Assembly: GCF_000403355.2 (NCBI RefSeq)
Contig: NZ_KE159646.1
Span: 2,097,561 to 2,161,560, forward strand
Length of the DNA: 64,000 bases
Source: Adlercreutzia caecimuris B7
GTDB lineage: Bacteria; Actinomycetota; Coriobacteriia; Coriobacteriales; Eggerthellaceae
Reading direction: 5' to 3'
Positions 40,271 to 49,240 of the stretch are shown here, piece after piece (the stretch's first letter is position 1; the number at the start of each line of letters is the position of its first letter). The notes beneath the pieces were generated by a model, which searched no databases, was not told the DNA's origin, and saw only the letters and a program-made list of their open reading frames with translations. The translations under genes were made by a program, and so were the position numbers.

Positions 40271-41155
40271 GTGGACATTCGCCAGTTGGACTATTTCATT
40301 GCCGTTGCGCGCCTGCGCAGTTACACCAAGGCCGCCGACGAGCTGTTCATTACGCGCCAGGCGCTCAGCAAGGCCGTTCATAATTTGGAGCAGGAGCTAG
40401 GCGAGGCGCTCATCGCCAACCGCGATGGAGCCCTGGAGGCCACCGAAGCCGGCCGCGCCCTCATGGCCGACGCTCGGCCAGTGGTAGAGGCCTATCGCGC
40501 CCTGGAGCGTCGCTACCTCGGCGAGGGCGGCCGGAGCGAGCGAGTGCCTCAGCTATCGGTGTCGCTCGTGCCCGGCGCAGCGCTCACGCTTCCGAAGGAC
40601 CTCATCGACCGCTTCGCCGAGAGCCATCCCAACATGCTGCTTTCCGTGGAGAGCTCCCCCACCGATGTGGCCCTTTCCATGGTGAAATCCGGCGAATCCG
40701 ACATCGGCATCGTGGGATCGGCCCCTGCGTACCTGGGCGACTTCGATTACGCCCTCATCGTGGAAACCGGCACCTACGTGCACGTGCCCCTCGCCAACCC
40801 CCTCGTCCGGCGCGACCATCTTGAGGCCCGCGATCTGGACGGCCAGCCCTTCGTCACCTTCGGTAAGCGCGACCATCTGCACCGCTATTTCATGGAAACC
40901 TGCGCCGAGCTCGGCGTTGCGCCAAATGTGCTCATGACCACGTCAAACATCGATCTGCTTACTGGCGTTGCCCTACAAAACGACGCGCTCATGTTCGGCC
41001 TGCCACCCAGCGAGAACGTCGAGCCCATTCCCGATTACCCCCTTGTACCCGTCACCCTGCGCCCCGATGTCCCCTTCGGCACCTATGCCGTCAAACGCAA
41101 GGGCGACCCGCTCTCGCCAGCCGCCCTTGCATTCTGGGAATATCTAGAAGGATAG
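40271..41155 (+). CDS. LysR-family transcriptional regulator
   Basis: 294 residues from a GTG with GGGGAGGGAAGCC upstream; this gives the typical start (M/V)DIRQLDYFIAVARLRSYTKAADEL. Helix-turn-helix: TRQALSKAVHNLEQELGE. Effector domain has VSLVPGAALTLPKDLIDRFAESHPN and GESDIGIVGSAP. LysR proteins commonly regulate the divergent neighbour, here the Tat flavoprotein reductase. Confidence 0.93.
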   Translation: MDIRQLDYFIAVARLRSYTKAADELFITRQALSKAVHNLEQELGEALIANRDGALEATEAGRALMADARPVVEAYRALERRYLGEGGRSERVPQLSVSLVPGAALTLPKDLIDRFAESHPNMLLSVESSPTDVALSMVKSGESDIGIVGSAPAYLGDFDYALIVETGTYVHVPLANPLVRRDHLEARDLDGQPFVTFGKRDHLHRYFMETCAELGVAPNVLMTTSNIDLLTGVALQNDALMFGLPPSENVEPIPDYPLVPVTLRPDVPFGTYAVKRKGDPLSPAALAFWEYLEG

Positions 41156-41222
41156 AGCCCGCGTTCGGAACACTTCCGAGAGCACAGAGTCCTTGCCCCG
41201 GCTTCGCCACCCTGGCAAGCCC

Positions 41223-41286
41223 TTGAAAAAAGAAGAGTAGACTGGTTGAAAAAAGAAGAGTAGACTGGTTGAAAAAAGAAGAGTAG
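41223..41286 (+). repeat. 23-bp tandem repeat upstream of the AAA/DUF4143 gene
   Basis: The unit TTGAAAAAAGAAGAGTAG plus ACTGG is present at 41223-41245 and 41246-41268, with an 18-bp third copy at 41269-41286. Exact copies; A/G-rich on the plus strand. It lies 46 bp before the ATPase start, in the likely promoter. Confidence 0.85.
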
Positions 41287-41331
41287 AAATCTCTTCGTCT
41301 TTATCATTTCCTTAGATAACCGGGAGGTTCA

Positions 41332-42645
41332 ATGATCGCAGTGCCGACAGAACCCCAGCGTGGAAACCTCATCAACGCAGGCTACGAACCTCGGGTTCTC
41401 GATAGATTCATTTACGAAAATATGGAAGACTTCGGCGCTGTATGCATCGAGGGTCCGAAATACTGCGGAAAGACATGGACGGCGCGTAGTCTCAGCAACA
41501 GCGAAATATGCCTGCTCGATACCGAGGGGGCCTTCCAAAACCAGGAACTGGCCCGCTTGTCTCCCCACCAGGCACTCCAAGGCGCCCACCCCCGCCTCAT
41601 CGACGAGTGGCAAGAGGTTCCCTCCCTCTGGGACGCCGTCCGCAACGCCGTCGATAGAAGCGGCAAGCGGGATACGTTCATACTCACGGGATCCGCCGTT
41701 CCTCGCAAGGCCAAACCTCACCATAGCGGCGTTGGCCGCATCGAAAAGGTTCGTATGAGGCCCATGACCCTCTTCGAAGCAGGCCGATCCTCGGGGACCA
41801 TATCGCTGCGAGGACTTTTCAACGGAGAAAGGCCCGACGGCAACGCCCTTCCCATGTCCTTGGAAGATCTATGCGACATCGTCATCTGTGGCGGCTGGCC
41901 CGCTGTCCAGAATATGGAGTTGCGTCGAGCATCGCGACTTGCCCGCAGCTACGTGCGGCAGGTGTCCGAAGACGACCTCTCACGGGTCGACAATGTGGCC
42001 CGCGATCCGCAGAAAATCAGTCGGCTCCTGCATTCGCTCGCCCGCAATGCGGAGCAGGCGGCAACTACCAAAACCATGATTCGGGACATGACCGCTGACG
42101 CAACGAACGAGGCACTTTCCAAAGAGACAGTCGACGACTACCTTCAGGCCCTTCGACGAATCTTCGTTATTGAAGAAATCCCTGGATGGTCTCCGAACCT
42201 GCGATCTTCGATCCGCATCAACAAGCGGCCCAAATACCACTACGTCGATCCTTCCCTGCCGGCAGCCATCCTTGGCGCCACGCCGCAGAAGCTCCTTGGC
42301 GACCTCAACGCCTTCGGGTTCCTTTTCGAGTGCCTTTGCCTGCGCGACCTGCTGGTATACGCCGAAGCCTCCGAGGCTCAGGTTCGCTATTATCGGGACA
42401 ACACCGATCTCGAGGTAGATGCGATCATTGAGTCCTATGACGGAAAGTGGGCAGCGCTCGAAATAAAGCTCGGGCACAACCAGGCAGACCAAGCCGCTAA
42501 AAATCTCCTGCGCCTCAAGGCCAAGATGGAAGCCGTCGGAACGGAGCCCCCCGCGTTTCTGGCGGTGGTGGAGGGGCTCGGCCAGCACGCCTATGTTCGC
42601 GACGACGGCGTCTGCGTCATCCCGATCGCCAGCTTGGCCCCCTAG
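41332..42645 (+). CDS. AAA ATPase with DUF4143 domain
   Basis: 437 residues, RBS GGGAGGTTCA. N-terminal AAA_14 type P-loop (GPKYCGKTWTARSLSNSE, i.e. GxxxxGKT), Walker B-like RLIDEWQEVPSLW, sensor ILTGSAVPR. The C-terminal DUF4143 part has the ESYDGKWAALEIKLG segment (D...E-x-K nuclease-like pattern). These archaeal/bacterial ATPases are scattered, often mobile, and their function is not known. A fragment of a close relative is in the chimeric remnant at 25804-26053. Confidence 0.9.
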   Translation: MIAVPTEPQRGNLINAGYEPRVLDRFIYENMEDFGAVCIEGPKYCGKTWTARSLSNSEICLLDTEGAFQNQELARLSPHQALQGAHPRLIDEWQEVPSLWDAVRNAVDRSGKRDTFILTGSAVPRKAKPHHSGVGRIEKVRMRPMTLFEAGRSSGTISLRGLFNGERPDGNALPMSLEDLCDIVICGGWPAVQNMELRRASRLARSYVRQVSEDDLSRVDNVARDPQKISRLLHSLARNAEQAATTKTMIRDMTADATNEALSKETVDDYLQALRRIFVIEEIPGWSPNLRSSIRINKRPKYHYVDPSLPAAILGATPQKLLGDLNAFGFLFECLCLRDLLVYAEASEAQVRYYRDNTDLEVDAIIESYDGKWAALEIKLGHNQADQAAKNLLRLKAKMEAVGTEPPAFLAVVEGLGQHAYVRDDGVCVIPIASLAP

Positions 42646-42719
42646 GCACTAAGCCGCAAAGCGCAAGGGCAGCCCTCCCGAAAAGACCGCCCTACCCTGC
42701 TTTTCCCGTCGGCTTCGAC

Positions 42720-43154
42720 CTAGTCGATCCAGCACGTCGGCGGATTCCAGACCGGGTCGCCCGTATAGCGCTTGGGCTCTTCAGCCCCCGACAGCACTCG
42801 GCGGGCGCCGGCGGCCATCGCCTCCATCTCGAACTCGCCGGGATAAGCAGTTACCGGGGCGATCCACGCGCAGGTATCGCGCAAGCGCTGCACCAAGTCC
42901 TCGGAGTGGGCCATGCCTCCGCCGAGCAAGATCCCGTCCACCCGTCCTTCGAGCACGACGGCCATGGAACCGATGGCTTTTCCGATTTGATAGATCATAG
43001 CATCCCAAGCGAGGCGGCAGGCCTCGTCACCACCCGCCACTCGCTCGGTAAGCTCGATGGCATCCGAGGTGCCCGTCAGGCTGACGAACCCTCCCGTCTT
43101 GTGGCAGAGAGACAGCACCTCGCCCAAATCGTGCGCTTCGGCATGTCTCCCCAA
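42720..43154 (-). pseudogene. Truncated butyrate kinase (C-terminal ~40% only)
   Basis: The reading frame matches the C-terminal part of butyrate kinase: LGEVLSLCHKTGGFVSLTGT, AWDAMIYQIGKAIGSMAVVL, GILLGGGMAHSEDLVQRL, APVTAYPGEFEMEAMA. The first ~60% of the ~355-residue enzyme, including the ATP-binding N-terminus, is missing. Homology stops within ~45 bp of the repeat block that precedes the ATPase gene at 43232, so arrival of that gene may have removed the rest. Confidence 0.85.
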
Positions 43155-43186
43155 ACAGAAAACGCGCCTACCAGTCCTATAGCCTT

Positions 43187-43224
43187 CTTGCGAATGTTGC
43201 GAAACTTTGCGAAAGATGCGAAAG
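43187..43224 (+). repeat. TTGCGAAA iteron-like block upstream of the AAA ATPase gene
   Basis: CTTGCGAATGTTGCGAAACT then TTGCGAAAGATGCGAAAG: four near-copies of TGCGAAA spaced 10-11 bp, i.e. one per helical turn, ending 8 bp before the ATG. A close copy lies at 37956-37990. The phasing suggests an operator bound on one DNA face. Confidence 0.65.
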
Positions 43225-43231
43225 GGAATCC

Positions 43232-44330
43232 ATGGAAGCCCCCAACCCCTTCACTCCCTCTTTCGGTCGAATACCGGCCCACTTCGCTGGAAGAGGATCC
43301 CTTCTGACTGCCATGGCCAAGGCGCTTGCCGACGAGGGAAGAACGAGCCCCGATCTCGTCACCATGCTCGTAGGGCCCCGAGGAACGGGGAAGACCGCGC
43401 TTTTGGGAAGCATCGGCCAAGAGGCGACAGCCCACGGATGGATCGTAGCCCAGGTTACCGCCAACGACGGGATGCTCGTCGATGTCATCGAGCGCCTGCA
43501 AGAAGCGGCAGCCGACCTGATAGACCCCTCCACTCCTACGCGTATTAAGTCGCTATCCATCGGATCGAACTTCGCCGTTGAATTCGATCAGGGCACGCCC
43601 TACGCGGGAAATTGGCGCACTCAGATGAACAGACTGTTCGCCCAGCTCGAACCTTACGGATCGGGAATCCTGATAACCGTCGACGAAGTTCAGCGGAATT
43701 GCGCGGAGTTGGAAACGCTCACACAAGCATTTCAGCATTTTCTGACCGAGGGGGAACCTGCGGCCCTCGTCATGGCAGGCCTTCCCTCGGAGGTGTCGGC
43801 TATGGTTTCAAGCAAGATCGTGTCGTTTCTCCGCCGCGCCCGACACCGCCATATCGGACGTATCGGCAACGCGGACGTCGAGGTTGCCCTGCGCAAAACC
43901 CTTGCAGACGAGGGCGCGACCATCAATGAAGACGCCATGGCGGCGGCGGTTGCGGCGATCGACGGGTTCCCCTACATGTTGCAGCTTGTCGGCTATTGGA
44001 TGTGGGAAGAATCGCTCGCGAGCCCCATTGCCCTTGAAGATGCGCAGAGGGGCATTCGCCTCGCTACCAACGAATTGCGCGACGGCGTTCTGGCGGCAAC
44101 CTATCGCGAGCTCTCCAACGGTGACCTGCGCTTTTTGGAGGCCATGCTGCCCGACGAGGGTCCCAGTACCCTTGCCGACATTGCCAAGCGCATGGGGGGT
44201 GCAGAGCAACTACGCCTCGAAGTACAAGAAGCGCCTCATCGAAGCTGGCGTGGTAGGAGATGTGGGCCAAAGCCGCTACACCGTTGAATTGCCGGGATTC
44301 AAGGAATACGTGCGGGAGAGCCCGGGGTAA
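43232..44330 (+). CDS. AAA ATPase (AAA_16 type) with one-base frameshift
   Basis: Encodes P-loop GPRGTGKTALLGSIG, Walker B ILITVDEVQ, sensor VMAGLPSE, and a C-terminal winged helix. The frame is broken at the G6 run 44194-44199. As read, translation ends at 44287 with an unrelated tail. Removing one G restores RMGVQSNYASKYKKRLIEAG and reading to the stop at 44330, the expected wHTH end (about 365 residues). This is a phase-variable tract, a recent mutation or a sequencing error. RBS AAAGGGAATCC. Confidence 0.85.
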
Positions 44331-44440
44331 GGCGAATCTGCTCTGGCGGGCGGCTGCGCCCCGCCGCATCCATAGCACCTGGCTCTCACCTGAGTGCTTC
44401 GTCTTTCCCCAGGTTTCACTTTAGCTTTTGGAACAGCAGA

Positions 44441-44472
44441 GCCCCCGACCGCGCGGCAAGGCGATCGGGGGC
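44441..44472 (-). terminator. Hairpin after pspA
   Basis: Perfect 8-bp arms GCCCCCGA / TCGGGGGC, 16-nt loop, 35 bp after the pspA stop; weak T content. Confidence 0.5.
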
Positions 44473-44506
44473 CCTCAGGTGCATTTCGCGGAAGCGAGGT
44501 GCGGCG

Positions 44507-45190
44507 CTATTCCAGACCCATCTCCTTCTTGAGGCGGGCCAGGTCGTCGTCCACAGCGGCGGTGGCACCGGCCTCGGCATACTTCTTGGCCAAGTCCTCG
44601 GTGGGGTCGGCCGGCTTCTCGGACAGCTCGGCCACGGCGTTGGCGCGATCGAGCATCTCGTCGGCCTTGGCCTCCATGCGGTCGAAGGCGCTGCGGGCAC
44701 CTTCGGCGCGATCGCTCGCGGAGGTCATCTCGTTCACCTTGGACTGGGTCTTGGCCACGGCGGCCTTGGCCTTGATGGCAGCCTTGCGCGCGTTCAGCTC
44801 ATCGATATCGGCCACCAGCTTGTCGTGCATCTGGCGCATTTTATCGGCATTGGCCTTGGCGCCCTCAAAGGCCACGACAAGCCCCTCGCTGCGCCCGGCC
44901 AGCTCCTGCTTCTTCGCCAGGAACACCCGGGCATCGGCCTCGTTGCCGGCAGCCAGGGCCTTGCGGGCCAGCTCCTCGTACTTCTCCATCTCGGCGCGGT
45001 TCTCGTCCACGAGCTTCTTGCAGCGACGCTCCTCGGCCATGACGCCGGCCGTGGCCTCGCGCACCTCGGCGAGGGACTCGGTCATCTCGCGCAGGTACTG
45101 GTCGACCATCTTCTCGGGGTCTTCCGCCTTGTCCAGCAGCTCGTTGATGTTCGCCTTCACGATGGAGGTGAAGCGATCGAGGATACCCAT
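44507..45190 (-). CDS. pspA: PspA/IM30 family membrane-stress protein
   Basis: 227 residues, almost all coiled coil. Starts MGILDRFTSIVKANINELLDKAEDPEKMV, the amphipathic membrane-binding helix and DPEKM motif of the family; internal alternating charge (LVDENRAEMEKYEELARKAL). PspA/IM30 oligomers stabilise the cytoplasmic membrane and dissipate proton-leak stress. RBS GATAGGAGATGCACC. Next to a Gly-rich membrane protein, a pairing seen in other Gram-positives. Confidence 0.93.
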   Translation of the reverse strand: MGILDRFTSIVKANINELLDKAEDPEKMVDQYLREMTESLAEVREATAGVMAEERRCKKLVDENRAEMEKYEELARKALAAGNEADARVFLAKKQELAGRSEGLVVAFEGAKANADKMRQMHDKLVADIDELNARKAAIKAKAAVAKTQSKVNEMTSASDRAEGARSAFDRMEAKADEMLDRANAVAELSEKPADPTEDLAKKYAEAGATAAVDDDLARLKKEMGLE

Positions 45191-45330
45191 GGTGCATCTC
45201 CTATCTGGCCGAATCGGCCCGGTTCGGTTGCCCCGCGCGGAAGCGGGACGTTGTCGGCAAGCGCCAGCGGGCGCGGAGGTCTCTTCCTCACGGCTTTCGC
45301 GCCGGACCACCGACGCTGCCGCGGCAATTC

Positions 45331-46494
45331 CTAGGGTTGCGACGGCCTCGTGGGCTGCACGGGCGGCGCGTCGGACCCCCCATTCGAAGAGGCGTATTTC
45401 TTTTCCAAATCCGCCAGCTCGGCATCGGCGAGGGATTCCAGCGGCGTATTCAGAATCTCCTGCATGCGCTCGGCCTCCCGCTGCTTCGCCAGGCGCCGGT
45501 TCCGCGCGATGACGAACACGACGACGGCGACAATTATCACCGCAGCGCACACCGCGATAATCGGCACCGGCGAGGGTGTCACCGTCATGATACGGTCAGC
45601 CGTATCACTGAAAGCCTCCGAGAAGACCTCTTCCTCAGTGGGTGCCTCTTGGTAGTACTTCCACAGATAATCGGCCAGCACCTCGGCCGCTTCGTCATCC
45701 ATCACCGTGCGAGCGCGACTGCCGGCCCAGTAACCGCAGTTGAATCCACCCGCGTTGTTATCGCAGAAGACCAGCAGGAAATGGCCGTCGTCGTTGAACA
45801 GCTGGCCGTAAAGCTCCTGAGCCATGGTGGTGAGCTGGGACGTGGACGTCACGCTGCCGTTGGGCAGCACATATACATAGGGCCACACTCCCGTTTCCTC
45901 GTAGAAATGGCGCAGACCTTTCTGAAGCACGGCCGTGTTGTGAATCCAGTCGCCGTCTTCATCGGTGAAGTATCCCGTTTCCTGGGCAACGCCTGGCTCA
46001 AGGGCCACGCGCTCCACCGTAGATGCGGCCACCGACGAGCTTGAGCACCCGCCGCCGCCCAAGCCCACGACCAGTAACGCCACCAGCAAAAGAACCGCGA
46101 TGACGATGAAAACAGAGCCGCATCCGCCATTCGGCGAGGCTCCCTGAGGCGATCCTGGCTGCGGCGCATTCGGGCCGCCGCCCGAACCCGGTTGCTGGGG
46201 GCCGCTCGGCTGCGGGGGCATCTGCGGCGGCACGGAACTGCCGCCCCCGCCACGACTAGAGCCCATCAGGCCGCCAAGAAAACCGCCCCAGAAGCTGCTG
46301 CCCCCGAAGCCTCCACCGTAATAGCCGCCTGGATACCCGCCGAAGCCGCCATTGGAACGACCGCCGCCCAAGCCCGGCCCACCCGAGCGGCCACCGCCGC
46401 GCGGGCCGCGCGAAAAGCCTCCTCCGCCGCCGAAGCCACCGCCCCCGCCGGAGAAGCCTCCGCCGGAAAACCCGCCACCACCTGATCTACCCAT
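45331..46494 (-). CDS. Gly-rich membrane protein with TPM-like extracytoplasmic domain
   Basis: 387 residues. The first ~100 residues are GGGFSGGGFGG-type repeats, then a Pro/Gln/Gly segment. TM1 (SVFIVIAVLLLVALLVVGL, about 128-147) leads to a ~150-residue domain with VLQKGLRHFYEETGVWPYVY and HFLLVFCDNNAGGFNCGYWAG, reminiscent of TPM domains. TM2 (VPIIAVCAAVIIVAVVVFVIA) is followed by a charged cytoplasmic tail. Upstream of pspA and co-oriented, so a membrane-stress partner is plausible. Confidence 0.7.
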   Translation of the reverse strand: MGRSGGGGFSGGGFSGGGGGFGGGGGFSRGPRGGGRSGGPGLGGGRSNGGFGGYPGGYYGGGFGGSSFWGGFLGGLMGSSRGGGGSSVPPQMPPQPSGPQQPGSGGGPNAPQPGSPQGASPNGGCGSVFIVIAVLLLVALLVVGLGGGGCSSSSVAASTVERVALEPGVAQETGYFTDEDGDWIHNTAVLQKGLRHFYEETGVWPYVYVLPNGSVTSTSQLTTMAQELYGQLFNDDGHFLLVFCDNNAGGFNCGYWAGSRARTVMDDEAAEVLADYLWKYYQEAPTEEEVFSEAFSDTADRIMTVTPSPVPIIAVCAAVIIVAVVVFVIARNRRLAKQREAERMQEILNTPLESLADAELADLEKKYASSNGGSDAPPVQPTRPSQP

Positions 46495-46595
46495 AGGTCT
46501 TCCTCGCCTTGCTCAGTTCGCATGCCTCAAATGGCCAAAAAGGAACGGTTTTCGTAGTCGCATCCCTTAATTTCCGGCCTTTTCGGTCAAAACAT

Positions 46596-46639
46596 GACGG
46601 TTCTCGTAGCTTTTTGCATCTCAAACTACGAGAACCGTC
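46596..46639. repeat. 14-bp inverted repeat with a third related half-site
   Basis: GACGGTTCTCGTAG (46596-46609) and CTACGAGAACCGTC (46626-46639), perfect, 16-nt loop, then CTTTTTG. A third related copy AACGGTTTTCGTAG lies at 46544-46557. It may terminate the universal stress gene (stop at 46678, minus strand), but the extra copy suggests a repeat family. Confidence 0.6.
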
Positions 46640-46677
46640 GCTTTTTGTCCAATTCGTCGACCTTAATCAGCGCTTCG

Positions 46678-47148
46678 TTATTTCACGATGAGCACCGGCA
46701 CGTTCGTCTTGTGCAGCACCGAGTAGCACACGCTGCCGAGCATGCCCCGCACCGCGCCCAGACCGCGGTGGCCCATGACGATGCAATCGTAGGCGCCCTC
46801 GTCGGCATAGGCGGTGATGGAGTCGTGGGGCGAGCCGTTCACCACGGCGATACCCACGCCGGCTGCATCACCCACCAGCGAAGCGATGCTCTCGGCAATG
46901 GCGTCGGTGTCGGCCTTGATGGCCTCGCTTTCCACTTCGGCCATCACATTCATGTCCATGGCATCTCCCATGACGCCGGACATGCGCGAGGCAATTTTGA
47001 ACGTCTCGGCGTTGAAGTCGTGCCAATCCACCACCGAGAGCACGGTGATCTGGGCGTCGGGCACCCCGGCAGCCAGATCGAGGGCCGCCGACAGCGCGTG
47101 CTGGGCCGGCTCGGACTTGTCGTAGGGGACGAGAATCTTCTTGTACAT
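46678..47148 (-). CDS. Universal stress protein (UspA family)
   Basis: 156 residues. Starts MYKKILVPYDKSEPAQHAL and ends with the ATP-binding G-x2-G-x9-G(S) motif (GHRGLGAVRGMLGSVCYSVL, TNVPVLIVK). Such proteins bind ATP and support survival in stress or slow growth. RBS ATAGGAGGCCGTT. Monocistronic. Confidence 0.95.
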   Translation of the reverse strand: MYKKILVPYDKSEPAQHALSAALDLAAGVPDAQITVLSVVDWHDFNAETFKIASRMSGVMGDAMDMNVMAEVESEAIKADTDAIAESIASLVGDAAGVGIAVVNGSPHDSITAYADEGAYDCIVMGHRGLGAVRGMLGSVCYSVLHKTNVPVLIVK

Positions 47149-47431
47149 AACGGCCTCCTATTCCCCGGGTCTCGCGAATGCTAACCCGCCAACTCACAAT
47201 AAATAAGTTGCAGGGTCATTTTATCACGCGCCGCCACCCCGCCCGCGGCTCCGGAAAGCTGTAGACGCGGCGTTACGCAGTACGCTCCTCGTCAAAGAAG
47301 GCAGGCTGCGCTGCACAGTACACCCCATCAAACGAGCAGCACCGGTGTAACGCAGAAACACCATCGGCCCCACAACCTCGCCCGCGCCGGCGGCCTGTGC
47401 CCTCGTGCCCGACAGCATGGCCGCCGACCCT

Positions 47432-49084
47432 CTATCGCGGTTCCTCGTCGTTGAGCAGGCGGTGGCGCGACACCATGATGCGGAACACGGTATAGCCTCC
47501 CAGCACGAAGGCGCCCAGGTAGCCGAGCACGCCGAGCAGGGGCACGTCCAAAAACCGCGGCTGCATGGCGGTGGTGCACACAATGGAAGACCCGATGAAC
47601 AGCCCCGCCGACAGCAGCGCCAGGGACAGGCGCCCCACCGAGGCGTAGGCCGTGGCCAGAATACGGGAAGACACATCGACGGAGCCGTTCACCTTGATCT
47701 GGCCGCGATCCACCATTTCCAACGTGTTCGACAGCTGGGTGGGCAGCTTTGCCAGAGCCTCCACCGAGGCGGCGCTCGACACCACCAGATCGAGCACCCG
47801 CGTGCCGAGCATCTTCGGATCGCCCTGCTGGGCAATGACGTGCTTGGACACGATCTCAATAACCGAGGTGGACGGCGAAATCTGCGCGATAACCCCCTCG
47901 AGAGTCACAAAGCCGCGGGCGAGCATGGTTACCGACGAGGTCATCACCATATTCTGGTCGCGCAGCACTTCGATGACCTCGGTGAGCACCGTGCCCACGT
48001 TGATCTCCTCCAGCTCGGCGGTGCTGTACTTGGCCAGAAGACGCGACAGCGACGCGAGCAGGGCCCCGTGATCCACCGGCCCCGTCGCCCGCACGAGCCC
48101 CATGACCGCTTCCTTCAGCAGATAGGCATTGCCGGTGGCCACGGCCGTGAACGCCTTGCCCACGAGCATACGCTCCGAAACCGTGAGCGTGCCCACCATG
48201 CCCAGGTCGATCCACACCACCTCACCATCACGCACGAGAATGTTGCCCGGGTGCGGGTCGGCGTGGAAGAACCCGTTGTCGAGCACCTGGGTCACGTAGC
48301 TCTGGCACACCCGTCCGGCCAGGGCGTCCACATCGATGCCCCGGCTGCGCAGGGCGGCCGTGTCGGAGATTTCCACGCCCTGCACGAATTCCATGACGAG
48401 CACCGATTCGGTGGAATAGGCCGGATAGGCCACCGGCGAGGTCACCCCCTCCTCATTGGCCAGCTCGCCGTGAAAGCGCACAAGATTGCCCAGCTCCTGG
48501 GTGAAATCAACCTCGTTGGCCGTGGTGCGCTCGATCTCCTCCACGAAGCCCTCCAGCGACAGCAGCATATCGCGGTGGGCGTTGGAGGCGAACTCCCCCA
48601 AGGCCAGCAGGTGCTTCATGAGCATGATGTCCTCGGCCATGGACTCGGCCACACCGGGTCGGCGCACCTTCACGGCCACCGTAGTGCCGTCGAGGAGGGC
48701 GGCCCTGTGCACCTGGGCGATGGAGGCGGCCCCTAAGGGCTTCGGGTCAATGGAGGCGAACACTTCGTGCCACGACTTCCCGTAGGCACGGTCGATCTGC
48801 TCGATCACCTGGTCGAAGGCCATGGGGTTCGCGTCGTCGCGCAGCCGCTCGAAGGCATCGCAGTAGGCCTTGGGCAAAAGATCGGAGCGGTTCGACGCCA
48901 GCTGGCCGATCTTCACATAGGTGGGCCCGAGGGCCTGAAGCACCTCGACGGCCCGCTCGGGAGTAAGCCCGCGCAGCACGTGGTACTCGCGCATGATGTG
49001 GATAATCTCGTCCATGCGCTTGTGGGAGGTCTTGTCCTTCAGGGAAATCTCGGCGACCTTTAGAAATTCCTCGAACGTGGCCAT
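47432..49084 (-). CDS. UbiB/ABC1 (AarF) atypical kinase family protein
   Basis: 550 residues, start 49084 after GGAAAGGAGGGCCT. Family marks: the KxGQ motif (TYVKIGQLASNRSDLLP), the Ala-rich nucleotide loop (LGAASIAQVHRA), Lys in VAVKVRRPG, ExD (ERTTANEVDFTQELGN), DPHPGNILV and the DFG-equivalent WIDLGMVG. Two C-terminal membrane helices. UbiB proteins assist quinone biosynthesis or lipid handling; in a menaquinone-using anaerobe a quinone or lipid role is likely but unproven. The region 47149-47431 upstream of usp holds no gene. Confidence 0.93.
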   Translation of the reverse strand: MATFEEFLKVAEISLKDKTSHKRMDEIIHIMREYHVLRGLTPERAVEVLQALGPTYVKIGQLASNRSDLLPKAYCDAFERLRDDANPMAFDQVIEQIDRAYGKSWHEVFASIDPKPLGAASIAQVHRAALLDGTTVAVKVRRPGVAESMAEDIMLMKHLLALGEFASNAHRDMLLSLEGFVEEIERTTANEVDFTQELGNLVRFHGELANEEGVTSPVAYPAYSTESVLVMEFVQGVEISDTAALRSRGIDVDALAGRVCQSYVTQVLDNGFFHADPHPGNILVRDGEVVWIDLGMVGTLTVSERMLVGKAFTAVATGNAYLLKEAVMGLVRATGPVDHGALLASLSRLLAKYSTAELEEINVGTVLTEVIEVLRDQNMVMTSSVTMLARGFVTLEGVIAQISPSTSVIEIVSKHVIAQQGDPKMLGTRVLDLVVSSAASVEALAKLPTQLSNTLEMVDRGQIKVNGSVDVSSRILATAYASVGRLSLALLSAGLFIGSSIVCTTAMQPRFLDVPLLGVLGYLGAFVLGGYTVFRIMVSRHRLLNDEEPR

Positions 49085-49228
49085 AGGCCCTCCTTTCCGC
49101 CCGCTCATACTATCGTGCGGAAAGTGGACCTTGCTGGTGAACTATTGACTTGGTGCCGAGTCGTTGCCGCGAAGGGGAAAACCTAGGTAACAGTTTTTGT
49201 CAAGACTTTCCCTCGGCACAACTTCGCG

Positions 49229-49234
49229 TATACT
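49229..49234 (+). promoter_or_regulatory. -10 box of the 6S RNA candidate
   Basis: TATACT, placing transcription start near 49241. The -35 is poorly defined. Confidence 0.5.
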
Positions 49235-49240
49235 TAACTC

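Noticed and set aside
41223-41286. CRISPR-like direct repeats
   Set aside because: Copies are directly adjacent with no spacers: a simple tandem repeat.
42720-43154. Intact short acetate/butyrate kinase-like gene
   Set aside because: Lacks the N-terminal ATP- and acyl-binding half; no proper start; treated as a fragment.
47149-47431. Minus-strand frame between ubiB and usp
   Set aside because: Overlaps ubiB antisense or out-of-frame sequence, lacks start signals and has no recognisable features.
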